In this document: piece after piece, positions 13,000 through 25,431 of the stretch
Layout of the letters: each line of letters starts with the position of its first letter
How positions within the stretch are numbered: position 1 is the stretch's first letter
DNA from: Trichaptum fuscoviolaceum
Lineage: Eukaryota; Basidiomycota; Agaricomycetes; Hymenochaetales; Trichaptaceae
Assembly (NCBI GenBank): GCA_910574455.1
Contig: CAJSYZ010000009.1
Coordinates: 2,869,040 to 2,933,039 of the forward strand
Direction of reading: 5' to 3'
DNA: 64,000 nt
The notes under the pieces: model-generated
The model's database searches: none
What the model was told of the DNA's origin: nothing
The model's input: the letters and a program-made list of their open reading frames with translations, nothing else
Translations under genes and position numbers: made by a program

Positions 13000-15136
13000 T
13001 CAATCAAATGTTTCTTCTTGTCCGATGAGATAAACATATTTCTCCGTACGAGGAGTAATCCGGCACCGGAATTTCTGTGGTTGGCTGAAACGGATATGCA
13101 GAAATGAGCAACTTGAATCAACGAAACGCGAAACCAGCTTTACTAACCTTGCGGTTCCAGACGTGAACGAAGCTGGTGGCATGACTTCCCGACCATTCTC
13201 ATCAACTGGCGGTTTGATGTCAAAGGCAGCCAGGACGCTGGCCATGGTCAACCACAAGCTTGACTCAGCGAGAAAGCGACCTGGACATAACCTACGACTC
13301 CAATCAACGCCCCATATCATCTGAGAAATCGCATATACTACTCACCGACGTCCAAACCCAAAAGCAACATTCAAAGGATCATAGTCCTCCTCACTCATTC
13401 CTCCATACGGCTTTTGTAGGAAACGGTCTGGGCTGTAGCGGTCTGGCTCCGGATAGAATCGCTCATCTCTCATAATTTGCCTCCACACATCATGTTAGTA
13501 GTCACAGCATTAAAGGACATGTACCAGTCTCACCAGAGATTTGGAATGACCATAGCTCCTCCAGGGATGTGCATCCCGTTATAATTATCAGACTCCATTA
13601 CGCGGTGCGGGATACCTGCGCTAGTATGTTATTAGATAAGTAGCAGACGGGCTAATATGGCATACCAAGCGGGGTGGGGGGGTTCCACCGGAGAGTCTCC
13701 TTCACAATGCAGTCGATGTAGGGCAGAGAGCCCCTGTCGTCTAGAGTTGGCAGTCGGTCCCGGCCAATAGCTTCATCGATTTCGACTTGAGCGCGTCTAG
13801 CGACCTCGGGATGTCGAACCATCGCGAGCATGAACGTGAGCAACGTGGATTCAGTCTGAATTGATGGCATTTCAACGTCAGTACAAGTCAAATCAAAGAT
13901 CCAGTATCCGGACTCACAGTCTCCACTCCAGCTAAATGAAGTCGTCAGTTCAGGGTAAGGAGCCCAGGCAAGTAGGACTTGTACGAACCTCCGTATACGA
14001 CCCCTCCTACAGCTTTGATGTCATCTTCGTGCTCAAGATCATTGGAACCAGCCTGTTCAAATTCATCAAGAAGGAAGGAAATGAAAGAGGGCAGTGCGAT
14101 TCCAGACGCCTGTTGACAACTAATCGTGAATAATATGTTGATTTCGCCAGAATCGAGGTCTGTACCCTATTGCGTTTAACCAGTTCGTAAGGCATAGTCA
14201 ACATCTCCTGAACGAGCTCGCGAGTCTTCATTGCATGTCGCTTGAATCCAGCTCCAGGAAACCATGCAGGTGTATGACGTACTGAGAGCAGATATCATGA
14301 TGAGGGAATTGAAAAGCCGGCATTGGGTTATAAATACGACCACTGACATGCGGGGAAGAAGTCTACTGTCGTCCCTCCGGGAGCACCGGACTCGACAGTC
14401 ATGGAATTTGTCTTTTCGACTAGCTTTACATACGCATCCTCGTTTGAAACAACCCTGTGACCGTAGGTCACCATCGTCATCGTCGCGGCCGTTGCTCTAG
14501 GTCCAGCAGGGTATAAGCATGGCAGAAAGCAAACGCGATAAGGGCCTGACAAATTACCTGTGAAAATGTTGCACGAAGTTTTCCGGAGAGTTGAGAAGGT
14601 TATGAAGCAACGTATGGACCTCCACGCGCTGAAAAGGGCGGAAGCCTACGACAGCTTGCGAGTTGAAATGCTGTTGCATCATCCTTCGGTGCTTACGGAA
14701 CTTGTCGCCGTATGGAAGAAAAGCAAGGATAGTGTTCCAGCCCATCATCTCGCAGAATAGGACAAAGCGAGGCCGATCTGAGTAGATTGCTCCACGCTTA
14801 TCCATTAGCTCTCTCGCGACCTTCAGATCATTGATTATGATCATGGGCTGGCCCAGGACATGTACATAGATCAAACCTCCTGATATATTCGATCAGACTT
14901 GAATTGAGAAGAAGTGCGGTTTGAACTGTCTGCTTACCCCACTTCTTCCCCCAATCAGAGAAGGTCTTCCAGGAATATTGCGGAGGGATGAACCGAGCAT
15001 GCCCAATGATTGGATCCGCTGGCGGACCAGGAGGAAGAGGCAATTGACTGTCGGTCTGATATTTTCCAAGTCGTTTGACACCGAACAGGAATGAGAATAC
15101 AAAGGCCAGATATATGAGCGTTGACGAGGAAGCCAT
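13000..15136 (-). CDS. Cytochrome P450 monooxygenase
   Basis: The N-terminus [20 protein letters not shown] is a membrane anchor, followed by the Pro-rich hinge [15 protein letters not shown]. Diagnostic elements follow in order: the C-helix region [22 protein letters not shown] (written here as [19 protein letters not shown]), the I-helix oxygen-binding AGVETTES, the K-helix ExxR in [15 protein letters not shown], and the heme-binding loop [12 protein letters not shown], whose cysteine is intact although an intron splits the loop. The stop lies at 13000-13002. About eight introns are needed. It is an endoplasmic-reticulum monooxygenase of the large basidiomycete groups often annotated as O-methylsterigmatocystin-oxidoreductase-like. 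No substrate can be assigned. Confidence 0.9.
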
Positions 15137-15800
15137 GGCATACTATCAAGACATTCTCGAGACGTTGTCGAGTATTTAAGGGATCATCTCTGCGGACTTC
15201 AGGGGTTAAAGAACAACCCTGTTTCTTGGGGAGGGACGTATTGGCTAACCTGCGCTAAAGCTGACCTGGAGCATCGGTTTGACGTGACAGTTACTACAGT
15301 GCGTAGTATCACATAGCGAGCAGGAGTTCTTGAGAATACTAGAGCCATGCTACTGCGAGTTGTGTAGATTGTGTAGGAGAGCAATTGGTTTGCTCTAGGA
15401 AACGAGTCACGGTGGTAAGCGATGAAATACTCCCCAATCAGATGTAGTCTCATCTGAATTCAACTTAGCGCAGATGCACATAACCTTGTCGCGGAGTCCT
15501 TAACTTTTCACTACAGAGCTGCGCATTGAGAACGTGGTGTCATAAATACACAAGCTCGGTGGTAATGAAAGAAATCGGCCGCAGCGGCGCGGGCGGCGGC
15601 AAACTTTCGAATTTGCTTTTTGAAGTTGAACCGTGAGAACTTCACTGGTAACTACTACTGTACGCCGACGGTATCATAGCTCTTCTTTCTCATTCTTACG
15701 CTGTTTATCGTGGGTGCTGAACACAGAAGTTCCGCTGAATACTAGCAGAGAAAATATTCTCCTCTGCGACTCTGCTTTCATCATTGAAAATAAAAGCGAA
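15137..15800. other. Intergenic region upstream of the P450
   Basis: No gene is recognised. An AT-rich TATTTAAG near 15172-15180 lies just upstream of the P450 start on its strand and is a possible core-promoter element. A short GC-rich patch (cggccgcagcggcgcgggcggcgg) lies around 15576-15599. Confidence 0.35.
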
Positions 15801-16424
15801 AATGGGTCGTTCGTTCTTCAAGTTAACTGGATCTGACATTGGCGGCCCGCAAGGAATAGACTCGGATGAATCGTACGCGATGTACTCAGCGTATGTCATC
15901 GATTGAAGACGATATAATAACATACTAAAGGGTCATAATAGGAAGTAATGTAGAGCATCTGGTAGCTCTTCGTTGCTATGCGGCAGAATGTGGAGTCCCT
16001 GGAAGTACCTCGCAAACAAAACATATCAAACGATCGGCTGCGTTGGAAGAAGTTGTGTGATTGCCGTTGCTTGAATTCGATCATGAGATTTATCGCTACT
16101 TCATCACTTTCCCAGCAGAATTTGAAAGGGTCGCGGGCTCCAAGAGGTATGTCCTGGGTCAACTTTCCGAGTCATGTTGCGGATTTTTTCTGAATGTTTG
16201 ACAGTCTGATGCTTTTTTCAGAAAGACGATTTCTAAATGAAATGCAGAACATACCTATACTCCTCCGCAACTTAGCGGAGACACCCGCTTGCCAGCTCAG
16301 CAGTCTATATCAAACCTCGGGTCTTAAGAAGCTAAATCAGGACTTTCGACAAGACCTCACGAGCTGTCTCCGAGAACGCTGGTTGATCGACAGTGATCAT
16401 TTGATGACTTTGTGGCTCCACTAA
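15801..16424 (+). CDS. Possible small spliced gene, unknown, perhaps decayed
   Basis: I do not recognise this product. Several stretches read like coding sequence: MGRSFFKLTGSDIGGPQGID from 15801, NVEHLVALRCYAAECGVPGS near 15950, EFDHEIYRYFITFPAEFERV near 16075, and a last exon RRFLNEMQNIPILLRNLAE to HLMTLWLH with TAA at 16422-16424. Good GT-AG signals separate the later pieces (GTATGT to TTTTTTCAG). In the middle, a TGA lies in the frame that links the second and third stretches, so that region is either an extra intron or a disabled reading frame. It lies between the P450 and the cellobiohydrolase. Confidence 0.3.
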
Positions 16425-16958
16425 CAATATACGACATTGGCTTCTGATACCTCTCCGGAAGCCGACTGCTCGATACACCTGATCATACGGCACGCCTATG
16501 CATGCCGAATCTGGTATTGATACCGCCTATCGCTTCTCGAACATGTGGTATCCACTGGTTCTGCAAACATATAGCTGGACCGCCCTGGGTCATCGCAGCC
16601 TGTTCTTTAAGTCCGTTAGGCTTCTACCGCCTTCGAATACGCAAATCATGCTATGTTTATCTACTGGCGTAGTGGAAAGCTCTTGAGTTACGGAGGTCCA
16701 GCTACTTGAAAATATGTTGAATATAGTACGGTGCAATGATCTCTGACGTGACTCTCGGCTAAGCATAATACGGGAAATCTTCGACATACCGACTTTGTCT
16801 TGGTATGGGCCTCATTAGCTCTACGACAATCATCCGTGAGTTTGTCTACAATTTAGTTTTGAGGTTGTCTATAGATTACTGACACGCAAAACCTCGGGAA
16901 ATTCACATAGACGTATGTCGTACTGTCGTCGAGATATACGAATATCTTAGTCACATCT

Positions 16959-16964
16959 CCCCAG
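16959..16964 (-). promoter_or_regulatory. CreA/Cre1-like motif (weak)
   Basis: CTGGGG on the minus strand fits the SYGGRG consensus for the fungal glucose repressor. It lies directly upstream of the TATA box of a cellulase gene, where such sites are expected. A six-base match can arise by chance, so the evidence is mainly positional. Confidence 0.3.
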
Positions 16965-16974
16965 CCATTTTTCG

Positions 16975-16980
16975 TATAAA
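16975..16980 (+). promoter_or_regulatory. TATA box of the GH7 gene
   Basis: TATAAA 85 bases before the GH7 start codon; spacing suits a leader of roughly 50-60 bases. Confidence 0.65.
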
Positions 16981-17064
16981 GAGGATGCACTTAAAGCACT
17001 CTATCTTCATCGGTCAAACAACAGGCTTCCCAGTCCAGTCCAACAACCCGGCTCACTGCTCAAG

Positions 17065-18535
17065 ATGTTCAAATCTGCTGCTCTCCTTGCCTTCACTCTT
17101 CTCGCTGTTGCGCACGGCCAACAGGTCGGCACCCTCACGGCGGAAACTCATCCTTCCCTCACCGTCCAGGAATGTTCTGCTGGTGGATCTTGCACCACCC
17201 AGACCAAGTCAGTTGTGCTCGACTCCAACTGGCGCTGGGTTCACACCACCTCCGGTTACACCAATTGCTACACTGGCAACGAGTGGGATACCTCCATCTG
17301 CCCTGACCCCGTTACCTGTGCTGAGGTTAGTTTAAATATATCTGCTTGTGTGCTTCACTAATCCGAGAAACAGAATTGCGCTGTCGACGGTGCTGATTAC
17401 AGCGGCACATACGGTATTACTACCTCAGGCAGCTCCCTCCGCTTGAACTTCGTCACCACGGGCTCGAATACCAATATCGGCTCCCGAGTGTATCTGCTCG
17501 ACGACGATAGCACCTACAAGCTGTTCAACCTTAAGAACCAGGAGTTCACCTTCGATGTCGACATGTCGAACCTTCCTTGCGGTCTCAACGGTGCTCTCTA
17601 CTTCGTCGAGATGGACGCGGATGGAGGTCTGTCCAAGTATGAGAATAACAAGGCTGGTGCGAAGTACGGAACTGGCTACTGCGACACTCAGTGTCCTCAC
17701 GATATTAAGTTCATCAACGGAGAGGTGAGGCCTTCTCATTCTTCATTAGGATATCTCTCACTCGTCAGATATCTAGGCCAACACCATTGACTGGACTCCC
17801 TCAGACAATGATGCGAACGCAGGCTCTGGTCAGTACGGTACTTGCTGTAATGAGATGGATATCTGGGAGGCCAACTCTATGGCCGCTGCCGTGACCCCGC
17901 ACGTCTGCTCCGTCCAAGGCCAGACTCGCTGCTCTGGAACTGACTGCGGTGACGGCGACGAGCGCTACGACGGTATCTGCGACAAGGATGGTTGCGACTT
18001 CAACTCCTTCCGCATGGGCGACAAGTCGTTCCTCGGCCCTGGTCTGACCGTCGACACGAACAAGGTCATTACCGTCGTCACGCAGTTCATCACCTCCGAC
18101 AACACGACCTCCGGTGACTTGGTTGAGATCCGCCGGATCTACGTTCAGGACGGCACAGTCATCCAGAACTCGAAGACGAATATCGCAGGCTTGGACGCAT
18201 ATGACTCCATCACGGATGACTTCTGCAACGCGCAGAAGACAGCCTTCGGCGATACCAACTCATTCGAAAACCAAGGTGGCCTCAAAGTCATGGGTGATTC
18301 CTTCGAGCAGGGCATGGTCCTCGTCATGTCGCTCTGGGACGACCACGCTGTCAACATGCTCTGGCTCGACTCTGACTACCCTACCGACGCTGACCCGTCC
18401 ACGCCTGGTATTGCTCGTGGCAACTGCTCTACCACCTCCGGAGCCCCGACGGACGTCGAGACCAACGCCGCCAACTCCTACGTCATTTACTCGAACATCA
18501 AGTACGGCCCGATTGGCTCAACCTTCTCCTCTTAA
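17065..18535 (+). CDS. GH7 cellobiohydrolase I, secreted, no cellulose-binding module
   Basis: Three exons (17065-17325, 17374-17724, 17777-18535) join in phase 0 to 456 residues. Residues 1-18 ([18 protein letters not shown]) are a signal peptide, and the mature protein begins QQVGTLTAE as GH7 enzymes do. The catalytic run NEMDIWEAN places the nucleophile, assisting Asp and acid/base at precursor residues 230, 232 and 235. After signal removal these are 212, 214 and 217, matching Trichoderma Cel7A numbering. Tunnel-loop and disulfide-rich segments such as [24 protein letters not shown] and [10 protein letters not shown] support a processive cellobiohydrolase rather than an endoglucanase. The protein ends at IGSTFSS directly after the catalytic domain, without linker or CBM1. 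It cleaves cellobiose from cellulose chain ends outside the cell. Confidence 0.96.
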
Positions 18536-18895
18536 GCACCTTACACAATTACACCTTGCGCCGCGAGATATATCATACCCTCTCTGGTGTATGGTGCTTT
18601 GTATGATGTCTCTGAAGCGTAAGGCAAAAAGGAAGTTGTACCTGGACTGTATAGCTCCTTAGATTATCATTTTTCAACCATTCGTTTTCTTTAAATCCTG
18701 CATTGTATACATTCATTCCGTATCATTAGCTGGGTCTGGAATATACCTTCCATAAGAGTTCTCTCGATCAAATGAATGCCTCCTTTTTCATTCCGAGTCT
18801 CTCATTTGTTACGCAGTGATAACATATACATCAATCTGAATCAAACATGCATAGCTATATGTAATGATAAGGGAAGCTACAATGCTTTTCACCGT
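18536..18895. other. 3' flank between convergent genes
   Basis: AT-rich 3' flank of the GH7 gene facing the convergent unknown gene. No gene or clear repeat is seen. Confidence 0.4.
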
Positions 18896-19547
18896 TTAAT
18901 ACACAAGGGCGATCCGGTCTGCTAAACTCGAGACTTCAGACCAGGAGTTTGGGTCAATGTCGACGTAGTGCCCGAAGCCCACGTGGTTGTGAATGGGTTG
19001 ATCTTCAAACCAAGCTTGAAGGCGAAGTTTCGGGTGCTGCTTAGTGAAATCCTCGACTGCGTCATCTCCTTCTTCCTCCTTCAAGAGCTTGAATATATAT
19101 TTCAAGGCAGACTGTAGCAGATAGCTTTAGTAAAGGGATTTGACTCTGGAAACAAATCGGTACACACAGCATAACCTGTCTATTCAACAATATAAGTAGG
19201 GATATAGAAATAATGACTTCAGGTCTCACCTCATTGTCAGCTTGGTTCTTGTTGACAAGGTGGTGACGTGCGACGATGACCGACTTTCCGTTCTGGTCCA
19301 CCACCTCTACAAGGGAATCACGAACGAGAGAATACCTTTGTTGGATGCTGAGAGGACCATGGTGAGCTGGCTGTTTCTTATGTTCCGGGTGGCCTGTCGA
19401 GGGAGGTGAATTCCCGGTGGGGGGAGTATGAGGCTCGTTGTCCTTATGTCCTGGAAGTGGTAATGGTGATGGCGATCTCGGATGGGAGGGGAACGGCGCG
19501 AGATGCGTGAAATCAGGGAAAAGCGGGAATGATGCTGTTTGACTCAT
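18896..19547 (-). CDS. Conserved-looking protein of unknown function
   Basis: I do not recognise a family. From MSQTASFPLFPDFTHLAPF (start 19547) a Pro/Ser/His-rich, probably disordered N-terminus of about 65 residues leads into an ordered-looking segment: IQQRYSLVRDSLVEVVDQ, GKSVIVARHHLVNKNQADN. One or two introns follow, possibly with a tiny exon reading VMLC, then SALKYIFKLLKEEEGDD, RLQAWFEDQPIHNHVGFGHY and SSLADRIALVY, ending in TAA at 18896-18898. There is no signal peptide or membrane helix, so a cytosolic or nuclear protein is likely. It converges with the GH7 gene and diverges from the SMP-repeat gene. Confidence 0.55.
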
Positions 19548-19980
19548 GTATAAGCTCGACGAATACTTTGGAGGAAGCAGATACCTGTTCATGGGTTATG
19601 CTCACCCACTTGTCGAAAGAAAACCAAGCTTTATGGACAAAACACAAATACCATAGAGAAGTCGCCCGAGTCCGTTCACGGAAGATGCGAACAATGGTTA
19701 CCAAATGCGGAAATTTAAGAGGTTTGAGATTAAGCAGCGCATTGCGTAAGCAGCGACGCCACTGAATGTTCGCGATCTGGCGGAATGATGAACAAAGGTG
19801 GAGAAGGCGATGCAAGAACAGTGGGGGAGCTCCTCCAGAATGACGCATTCTAGCTTTTATTTTACATTGAGGACACCTGCTTCAAACATAAAAAGGGGAG
19901 AAGATGTTATGCTCTCTGAGCCCTCATCATTCTCTCTCGCACCAATTCCAAACAAAAACATATTGGCCTCAAACGAAAAC
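19548..19980. other. Divergent promoter region
   Basis: Shared upstream region of the unknown gene (-) and the SMP-like gene (+). CATAAAAAGG near 19887-19896 is a TATA-like element about 90 bases before the plus-strand start. Nothing else is recognised. Confidence 0.4.
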
Positions 19981-20844
19981 ATGACTTTACATGTAGACGA
20001 CCTTTCCTTCGCTGCGGCCTCTGACGCAGCACGGTTCGCAAAGTATGTGATGGAGATGATGTCTCGACTCACTTAAATTAATGTTGACGGCAGCGAAACA
20101 CGAACCGAGCATCCAGCTGGCCACGATCTTTCATATGCCGCTGCGCAAGATGCAGCCCGGATCGTGGCAGAGTATCCTTCTCAAGGGCCTTTGCGCAATA
20201 CTGCCTCCGTGAATCTCCAGAAGATCACACAATCCGAAGCGAGTATTATTGAATCGGAGGAACACAGAGCACTCGGTTATCGCCCGCCGCCCGGCTCACT
20301 GGCCGCACAAGCGCAGGCGGCAGCAGCTCGCAACGGGAGCGACGGGAAGGGTGTGCAGCGTGATGCGGATCTGAAGGAGGCTGCCCGCGCTGACGCAGCT
20401 CGCATTGCGGTGGAACGTGGAGATGAAGTTGGTGCAGTCCCGACGATTGACTTGAATACGGTCTCAAAAGAGGAGGCTGCGCGTCTGCAGAGTGAAGAGC
20501 ACAAACGGTACGTCCACATGATACAGACGGCGCAAAATTTCGATATTGAAACTATTCGCAAAGCCTAGGACACCGCCCCCCACCAGGCTCACTTGCCGCT
20601 CAAGCACAATCTGCTGCAGACAACAACCTTACTGGAAATCGAATCAATGGAGGTCCAGCTGGCATCGATGTTAGCCATGCCTCACAAGAGGATGCCAGTC
20701 GGCTCATGAGCGAGGAGCATAGACGGTGTGTCTCATGTGCATACAAATGACTTGCATATTGACTGTGAATGTAGCATTGGCCATCGACCTCCCGCTGATT
20801 CTCTGGCGGCTCAGGTACAATCCATCGTAAGCTCTCGTTCGTAA
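19981..20844 (+). CDS. SMP/LEA-like protein with three repeats
   Basis: The joined product carries the seed-maturation-protein (LEA class) pattern found in fungal stress proteins: Ala-rich segments of the type DAARIxxEY, then a signature repeated three times. The copies are EEHRALGYRPPPGSLAAQAQ, RLGHRPPPGSLAAQAQSAAD and RIGHRPPADSLAAQVQS. Between them are QEDASRLMSEEHRR and KEEAARLQSEEHK. Every inter-repeat intron splits an Arg codon right after EEHKR or EEHRR, so the gene probably grew by exon duplication. The start MTLHVDDLSFAAASDAARFA at 19981 follows the TATA-like element at a normal distance; an in-frame ATG about 70 bases upstream is an alternative. It ends with TAA at 20842-20844. Such hydrophilic proteins are linked to desiccation tolerance, and the function here is inferred from family only. 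Confidence 0.75.
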
Positions 20845-21187
20845 AGGATTACAACTGTTATGTCAAGCATCGCTTGGAAATAAAAGAAAAGTTATTAGAT
20901 AACACATAGAAGGAAGTAGTCATAAGAAACCTGTAGCACAGTTCAGGCATCATTTGCAGAACGATTTCTCATTGAAAGCCCGTTGACTTCATGATATTTT
21001 CAACGTATGAAGAAAAAGCCGAAAGTATAAACACAATACATATGTAAGCAAACAGAACATCGATAAACACACAGTAAGAATACAACTCAGCTGAAATACG
21101 AATCCTGCACAGACAAGTCCTGAATCAATGAGAAAGCTCCCTCCACCCGATCCTTCAGAACAGGATGAGCTTGGTATATACACTCGC
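20845..21187. other. 3' intergenic region
   Basis: AT-rich spacer between convergent genes; nothing recognised. Confidence 0.4.
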
Positions 21188-23567
21188 CTACACTCGGCGA
21201 CCCATATCACTGACAACGTCGATACTAAATCCCGTCACTTGCGACAAGTACGCAGAGCTCGCGAGGTCGAGCATATGGACGTCATCGTACGCTACACGGC
21301 CATCATAGCCACCGAAGATCCATAAGCGGCCATCTGCGAGCGTCGCAGCGTGATATCCCCGCGCAGATGGTGGGATGCCGCGTGTCGGGCGGGGTTCGTA
21401 CTGAAGAGAGACTGCACAAGAATCCGGCATAGGTTTGATATAAGCAAATATACAAACACAAGAAATTGGAGGCATGGGGCACGCACGTAGATTAAATAGG
21501 AGGAGATCGTTAGTGTATTGGCTACCGTCATGCCCACCCGTGATGAAGAGATACGAGCCGATTAGGGTCGATCGATGTGCCAGTCTGCGGTGAAATCTAT
21601 CCCCTCCTGGAACAGGGTGTATAGCGGACCAGACCCATGTGTCTATTGAATCGTTGTGCTCACTTGTAAGTATAAATATAAGATTCAGACCCTCAGAAGC
21701 TCACCGAGGTTTAAGCAATATATCTCTGAAAACGTCTGCCTCCCATCGCTTCCGCCGACAATGATCATCATGTTACCCACTAGGTTCGCAGTGTGGTATC
21801 CACGCGGGGTTGGTTTCGTGCCAGATGTCCGCATCTGAGCCCAGCGCATGCGTTCAGGCGGAACAGACACATCGAGCACCCAAACGTCATTCAGTGCCGT
21901 CGCGCCGTTCCCACCGCCAAATACGACTAGTTTGTTCTTATACAACACAGTTGTGTGTGCGCGGCGTGGTCTCGGTACGGTTTCCTCCTCGTACTCGGGC
22001 TCTTTGAGTGCCTGGATTGGCGGGAGGGGCGTGTTACTCGGCGACGTCGCGGCGGAGAGCGTGTGTGCGTGTGAGGGGGCCGTGTGTGTACTATTTGCGT
22101 TGTTGGACGAGAACGAGACGTGCGTCCACCGCCGGCTGATAGTGTCGAGTATGTAGAGCGTGTTGTAATACATGTTCCCCTGCCCGCCGCCGAAGATGAA
22201 TATGCGCCGGTCCACGAGTGTCGCGGTGTGCGCGCGGCAGGGCGGAGGGACGTCGCCGACGGTCTCGGGGTGTGTCCACTCCATGGTCTCAATGTCCAGG
22301 CAGAGGATGTCCCTCCAGAACTCACGGTCATCACAGCCGCCGAACAGCCAGATCATGGTGTTGTCCACGACTGTCGCGCTGTGCGAGCGCATCTTGTGCT
22401 TGGGAAGCACGCCCCAGACGGGGGCGCGGGACCAGTACATGAGCGTTGGAGGCGCGGCGGGAACGTCGTGGAGGTGCAGGCGCGGAGCAGGGCGATAGCC
22501 GTCTTCGTCCTCGCAGTCTTCTCCGGGAGACGTGATAGATGCGGCACCGCGACTCGACTTGGATTTTCCCGTGGAGTTGTCTTTCTCGCGGCGGTCGCGT
22601 GTTCGGGAGGCATCCTTCGGTTTGGTCGTAGATGCAGAGGATGATTTGCGTCCCTGATTACCGTTGATAGAGCTGCCGCCGACAGTTCTGCTGGAGCTTT
22701 TATGCGTGAGTGACCGGTCCCTGCCTCCTGCGGACGGTGGTGGGTTCATCGTGAGCGCCGGGCTCACGTTTGCAGGGGACACCGTGCCCGAGTAGCTTGC
22801 TTCATTGCCCGGCGTTGGTGTGCCCGTCACCGCACTCGTCGCGGCTGAGTGAGGCGAAATAGCGGTAGGCGTGAGGCCATGCGTCCCACTCGGAGCAACG
22901 GCATCGAGGTTCGGGCTTGTACTCTGCAGATTATGCATGACCTGCGGTGTCAAGGTCGGTAGAACAGGTAGGGGCCCTGCAGCTGCAGCGGCTGCAGTGT
23001 TGACGCTCAAATAGCGCGCGGCGGAGCCTGAACGCGAGCGTGAGCCTGGTCCGGTCGGCGTAGGGCTGTTGCTCATATTGCTTGCTGTGCGGCCTAGAGT
23101 GCTCGCAGACGCTGCACGGAGGTTCTGGTGCGAGCGAGAGTGCGTTGTGCGGTGGTCCCTCTGGAAAAGGGTGATATGCCCGCGTCCAACGCGTCGTCAG
23201 CGTTCCGCGCCGGCGATGAGAAAGAAGATGGCATAGTCATTACAGATTTGTACGCACAACCACCATCACATCAATATCAGAAAAGATGTGCCACGGAGTA
23301 GAAGGAAAAAGAGAAATTGTGCAATATGTCATTTGAAATCGTCAGCGGCCTGATGAGCAATAAATATATCAACAGTGCACTTACCTCACCGTGGCCCATT
23401 GCGGGTGTCTGTGCCTGCGACGAGATATGTGCCTGCCTTACCGTGCTGCTCGTCGACGTCGAGGTGACCGTCGTCGACCTATCGCGCGTCCTCGGTGGTC
23501 GTGGTCCACCAGGTCCAGTTACTTGCGACGAGTTCGACCGTCCATTCAGTGCGTTCTCAGACTGCAT
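21188..23567 (-). CDS. Kelch-repeat protein
   Basis: The N-terminal 250-odd residues from MQSENALNGRSNSSQVTGPG are Ser/Thr/Pro-rich and disordered. Six or so Kelch blades follow: HSATVVDNTMIWLFGGCDD, AHTATLVDRRIFIFGGGQGN, AHTTVLYKNKLVVFGGGNGA, YHTANLVGNMMIIVGGSDGR, HRSTLIGSYLFITGGHDGS and YHAATLADGRLWIFGGYDGR. Each has the double-Gly followed by the conserved Tyr/Trp spacing of the beta-propeller. Introns interrupt the N-terminus (about 23160-23385) and the last blades. The gene ends at 21188 after SDMGRRV. The layout (disordered leader plus C-terminal propeller, no BTB) matches fungal Kelch proteins in cell-polarity and signalling scaffolds such as the Tea1/Kel1 group, but no coiled coil was seen, so I assign only Kelch protein. 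Confidence 0.85.
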
Positions 23568-25431
23568 TTTTCGATCTCGAGTCTAGAGAAATTGGCCGCG
23601 GACGCGTGCTGCGCGTGCCAGTGTCGGCTGTCGAGGAGAGAAATACAAATTGATGCTGTTCAATTTCTCGAGGGGCGTTAGCAACTGCGGAAGCTTGAGC
23701 GTCTAATTCCGTCAACTGCTTCCGGGTAGTATCCGGTCTATCCGTTACTTAGTACCGTACGTCATTGGTAGCATTAAATTTCAGCAAACATTGTTCACGG
23801 TCAGTTGCGAAGAATTGCGAGTCTAAAAAATGTGCCACAGATGGTGGCAGTAAGAGCAAAGAGCGATGGTCTGTATAATAATGTGCTCCAAGAAATACAT
23901 AGTACACACTGAGTCCGTATTTGAACCCAAATCGAGTAATAGTAATGTGCTCACCGCCATAATCAGAGGCTTTATCACGAAAATCCTGAAGCTATATATG
24001 AGATATATCAGACTGGAGTTCACCAAGGGCAATTATTGTAATAACTCTGGTAAAATTTTCGTACAACTGGTTCTAATACATACCAATTTCATGCAATTTT
24101 CAAAGAAAATACTCGTCCTTCAACGCCGGTCCCGGGCCTCAGGCTCGACATTGCTAACTTGATTTTTCTGATGGAAGACCAACGTTATGATGCACAGTCT
24201 TGCATTGAACTTGAACTTCTCAAGAATTACATCTGTCCCAAACTTCCGATTATAGCAGCGCTTCCAATCAATAGTGTCGCTTATATATATGCTATGAAAC
24301 AGCGTACCTACCTTCATAAGAATGAACAACAAGGAAAAAATTGCTTTCTGCATTGAATGAATGCTACGGCAATTTGAAGCTGCAGAACTTGAAGGACTTC
24401 AGGTCGTGATAACTTCAACGTGAAGCGGGAATACGCGCCGAACGTCACGCGTCTAGTCGCGTCGCGTCTCTTCATCATCGGCCTCGACGAAGAGGTCAGT
24501 TAAGACGGTGTAGACGCAGCGAGAAAGACCTCGTTAAGCTCCCGCTCATAAGCTACTGACATGTTACCATTGCTGCTGCCATTTGCTTGTGTTGGACGAG
24601 ACTGTGTTCCGTGCCGTGTTCGTGCTATCCGACCACGGCAACAACTTGAAGAAAGATTTCGAAACCTCAAGACATTGACCGTGTTGACGCGTCGAAGACC
24701 TCGAGATAAGTTTGTTTTTGAAAACAACACACCCTTGATTTTTTAAATTCCTTTCTATGTCTTTCCATACCTTGGGGACATGCATATATGCTATGAGAAA
24801 TGCCTTCATAACACTAGTAGGAGATGGAAAGCAAGGATTGGTTTGCTTTCTTGGTTGCGAAGGTCACCTCGAGTTGCATGCGAAGTACGCACCATTAGTT
24901 TCGCAGAGGCATTACAGTAGCTCATGGCTTAAGCTGCATATGATCTACAGATCGTCATGTTCATTCAACAGCCTTTGCTTCTGCGCCAGTTCGTTCGAGA
25001 GCCTTCTTCTTGCAAAATTGGACGATGTCGATGTCGATCTTCAAGCATACCTATATCACTCGCCTGCTTCCGTATCCACTCACACACCATCTCATATCCT
25101 CTCTCAGAACAAAATTGATTGGGACAGAAAACCAAAGTCGTCAAGACCCACAGTGACTAGTTCTATCGAAGAAACCGACGGAGAAAAAGGGGGAAGCAGC
25201 CCATACCATCGCCTGCAAGCCAGGTAGACGAAGCAGAATTTAAAGAGAAAAAAAAGACCAAATGAAATGAAAGAAAGATGATGATGAGGTATCAGTACCA
25301 AACAGAAGGGAATCATTCTCGTGAGTGCTGGAATAAATTACGCAATGCGGACACGGACGCGGTCATCATACAACATTAAAATAACAACAGAGAGAAGAAG
25401 GAATGAGCTTTTGTTTACTGCGCTTCAACGT
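23568..25431. other. Intergenic region of 1.9 kb
   Basis: No convincing gene. A plus-strand open stretch of 156 codons at 24757-25227 has no recognisable family and no good start context. An ACGCGT-containing patch around 24440-24470 (cacgcgtctagtcgcgtcgcg) is conspicuous, and repeated AACTTGAA/TTCAACGT words lie near 24385-24420. Confidence 0.4.

Larger units (their letters stand above)
16425..17064. other. Upstream region of the cellobiohydrolase gene
   Basis: No gene is seen. It contains the TATA box and the possible carbon-repression motif listed separately, and a few short AT-rich stretches. Confidence 0.5.

Noticed and set aside
24757..25227. Plus-strand open stretch of 156 codons
   Set aside because: No recognisable domain, poor start context, no supporting splice signals.
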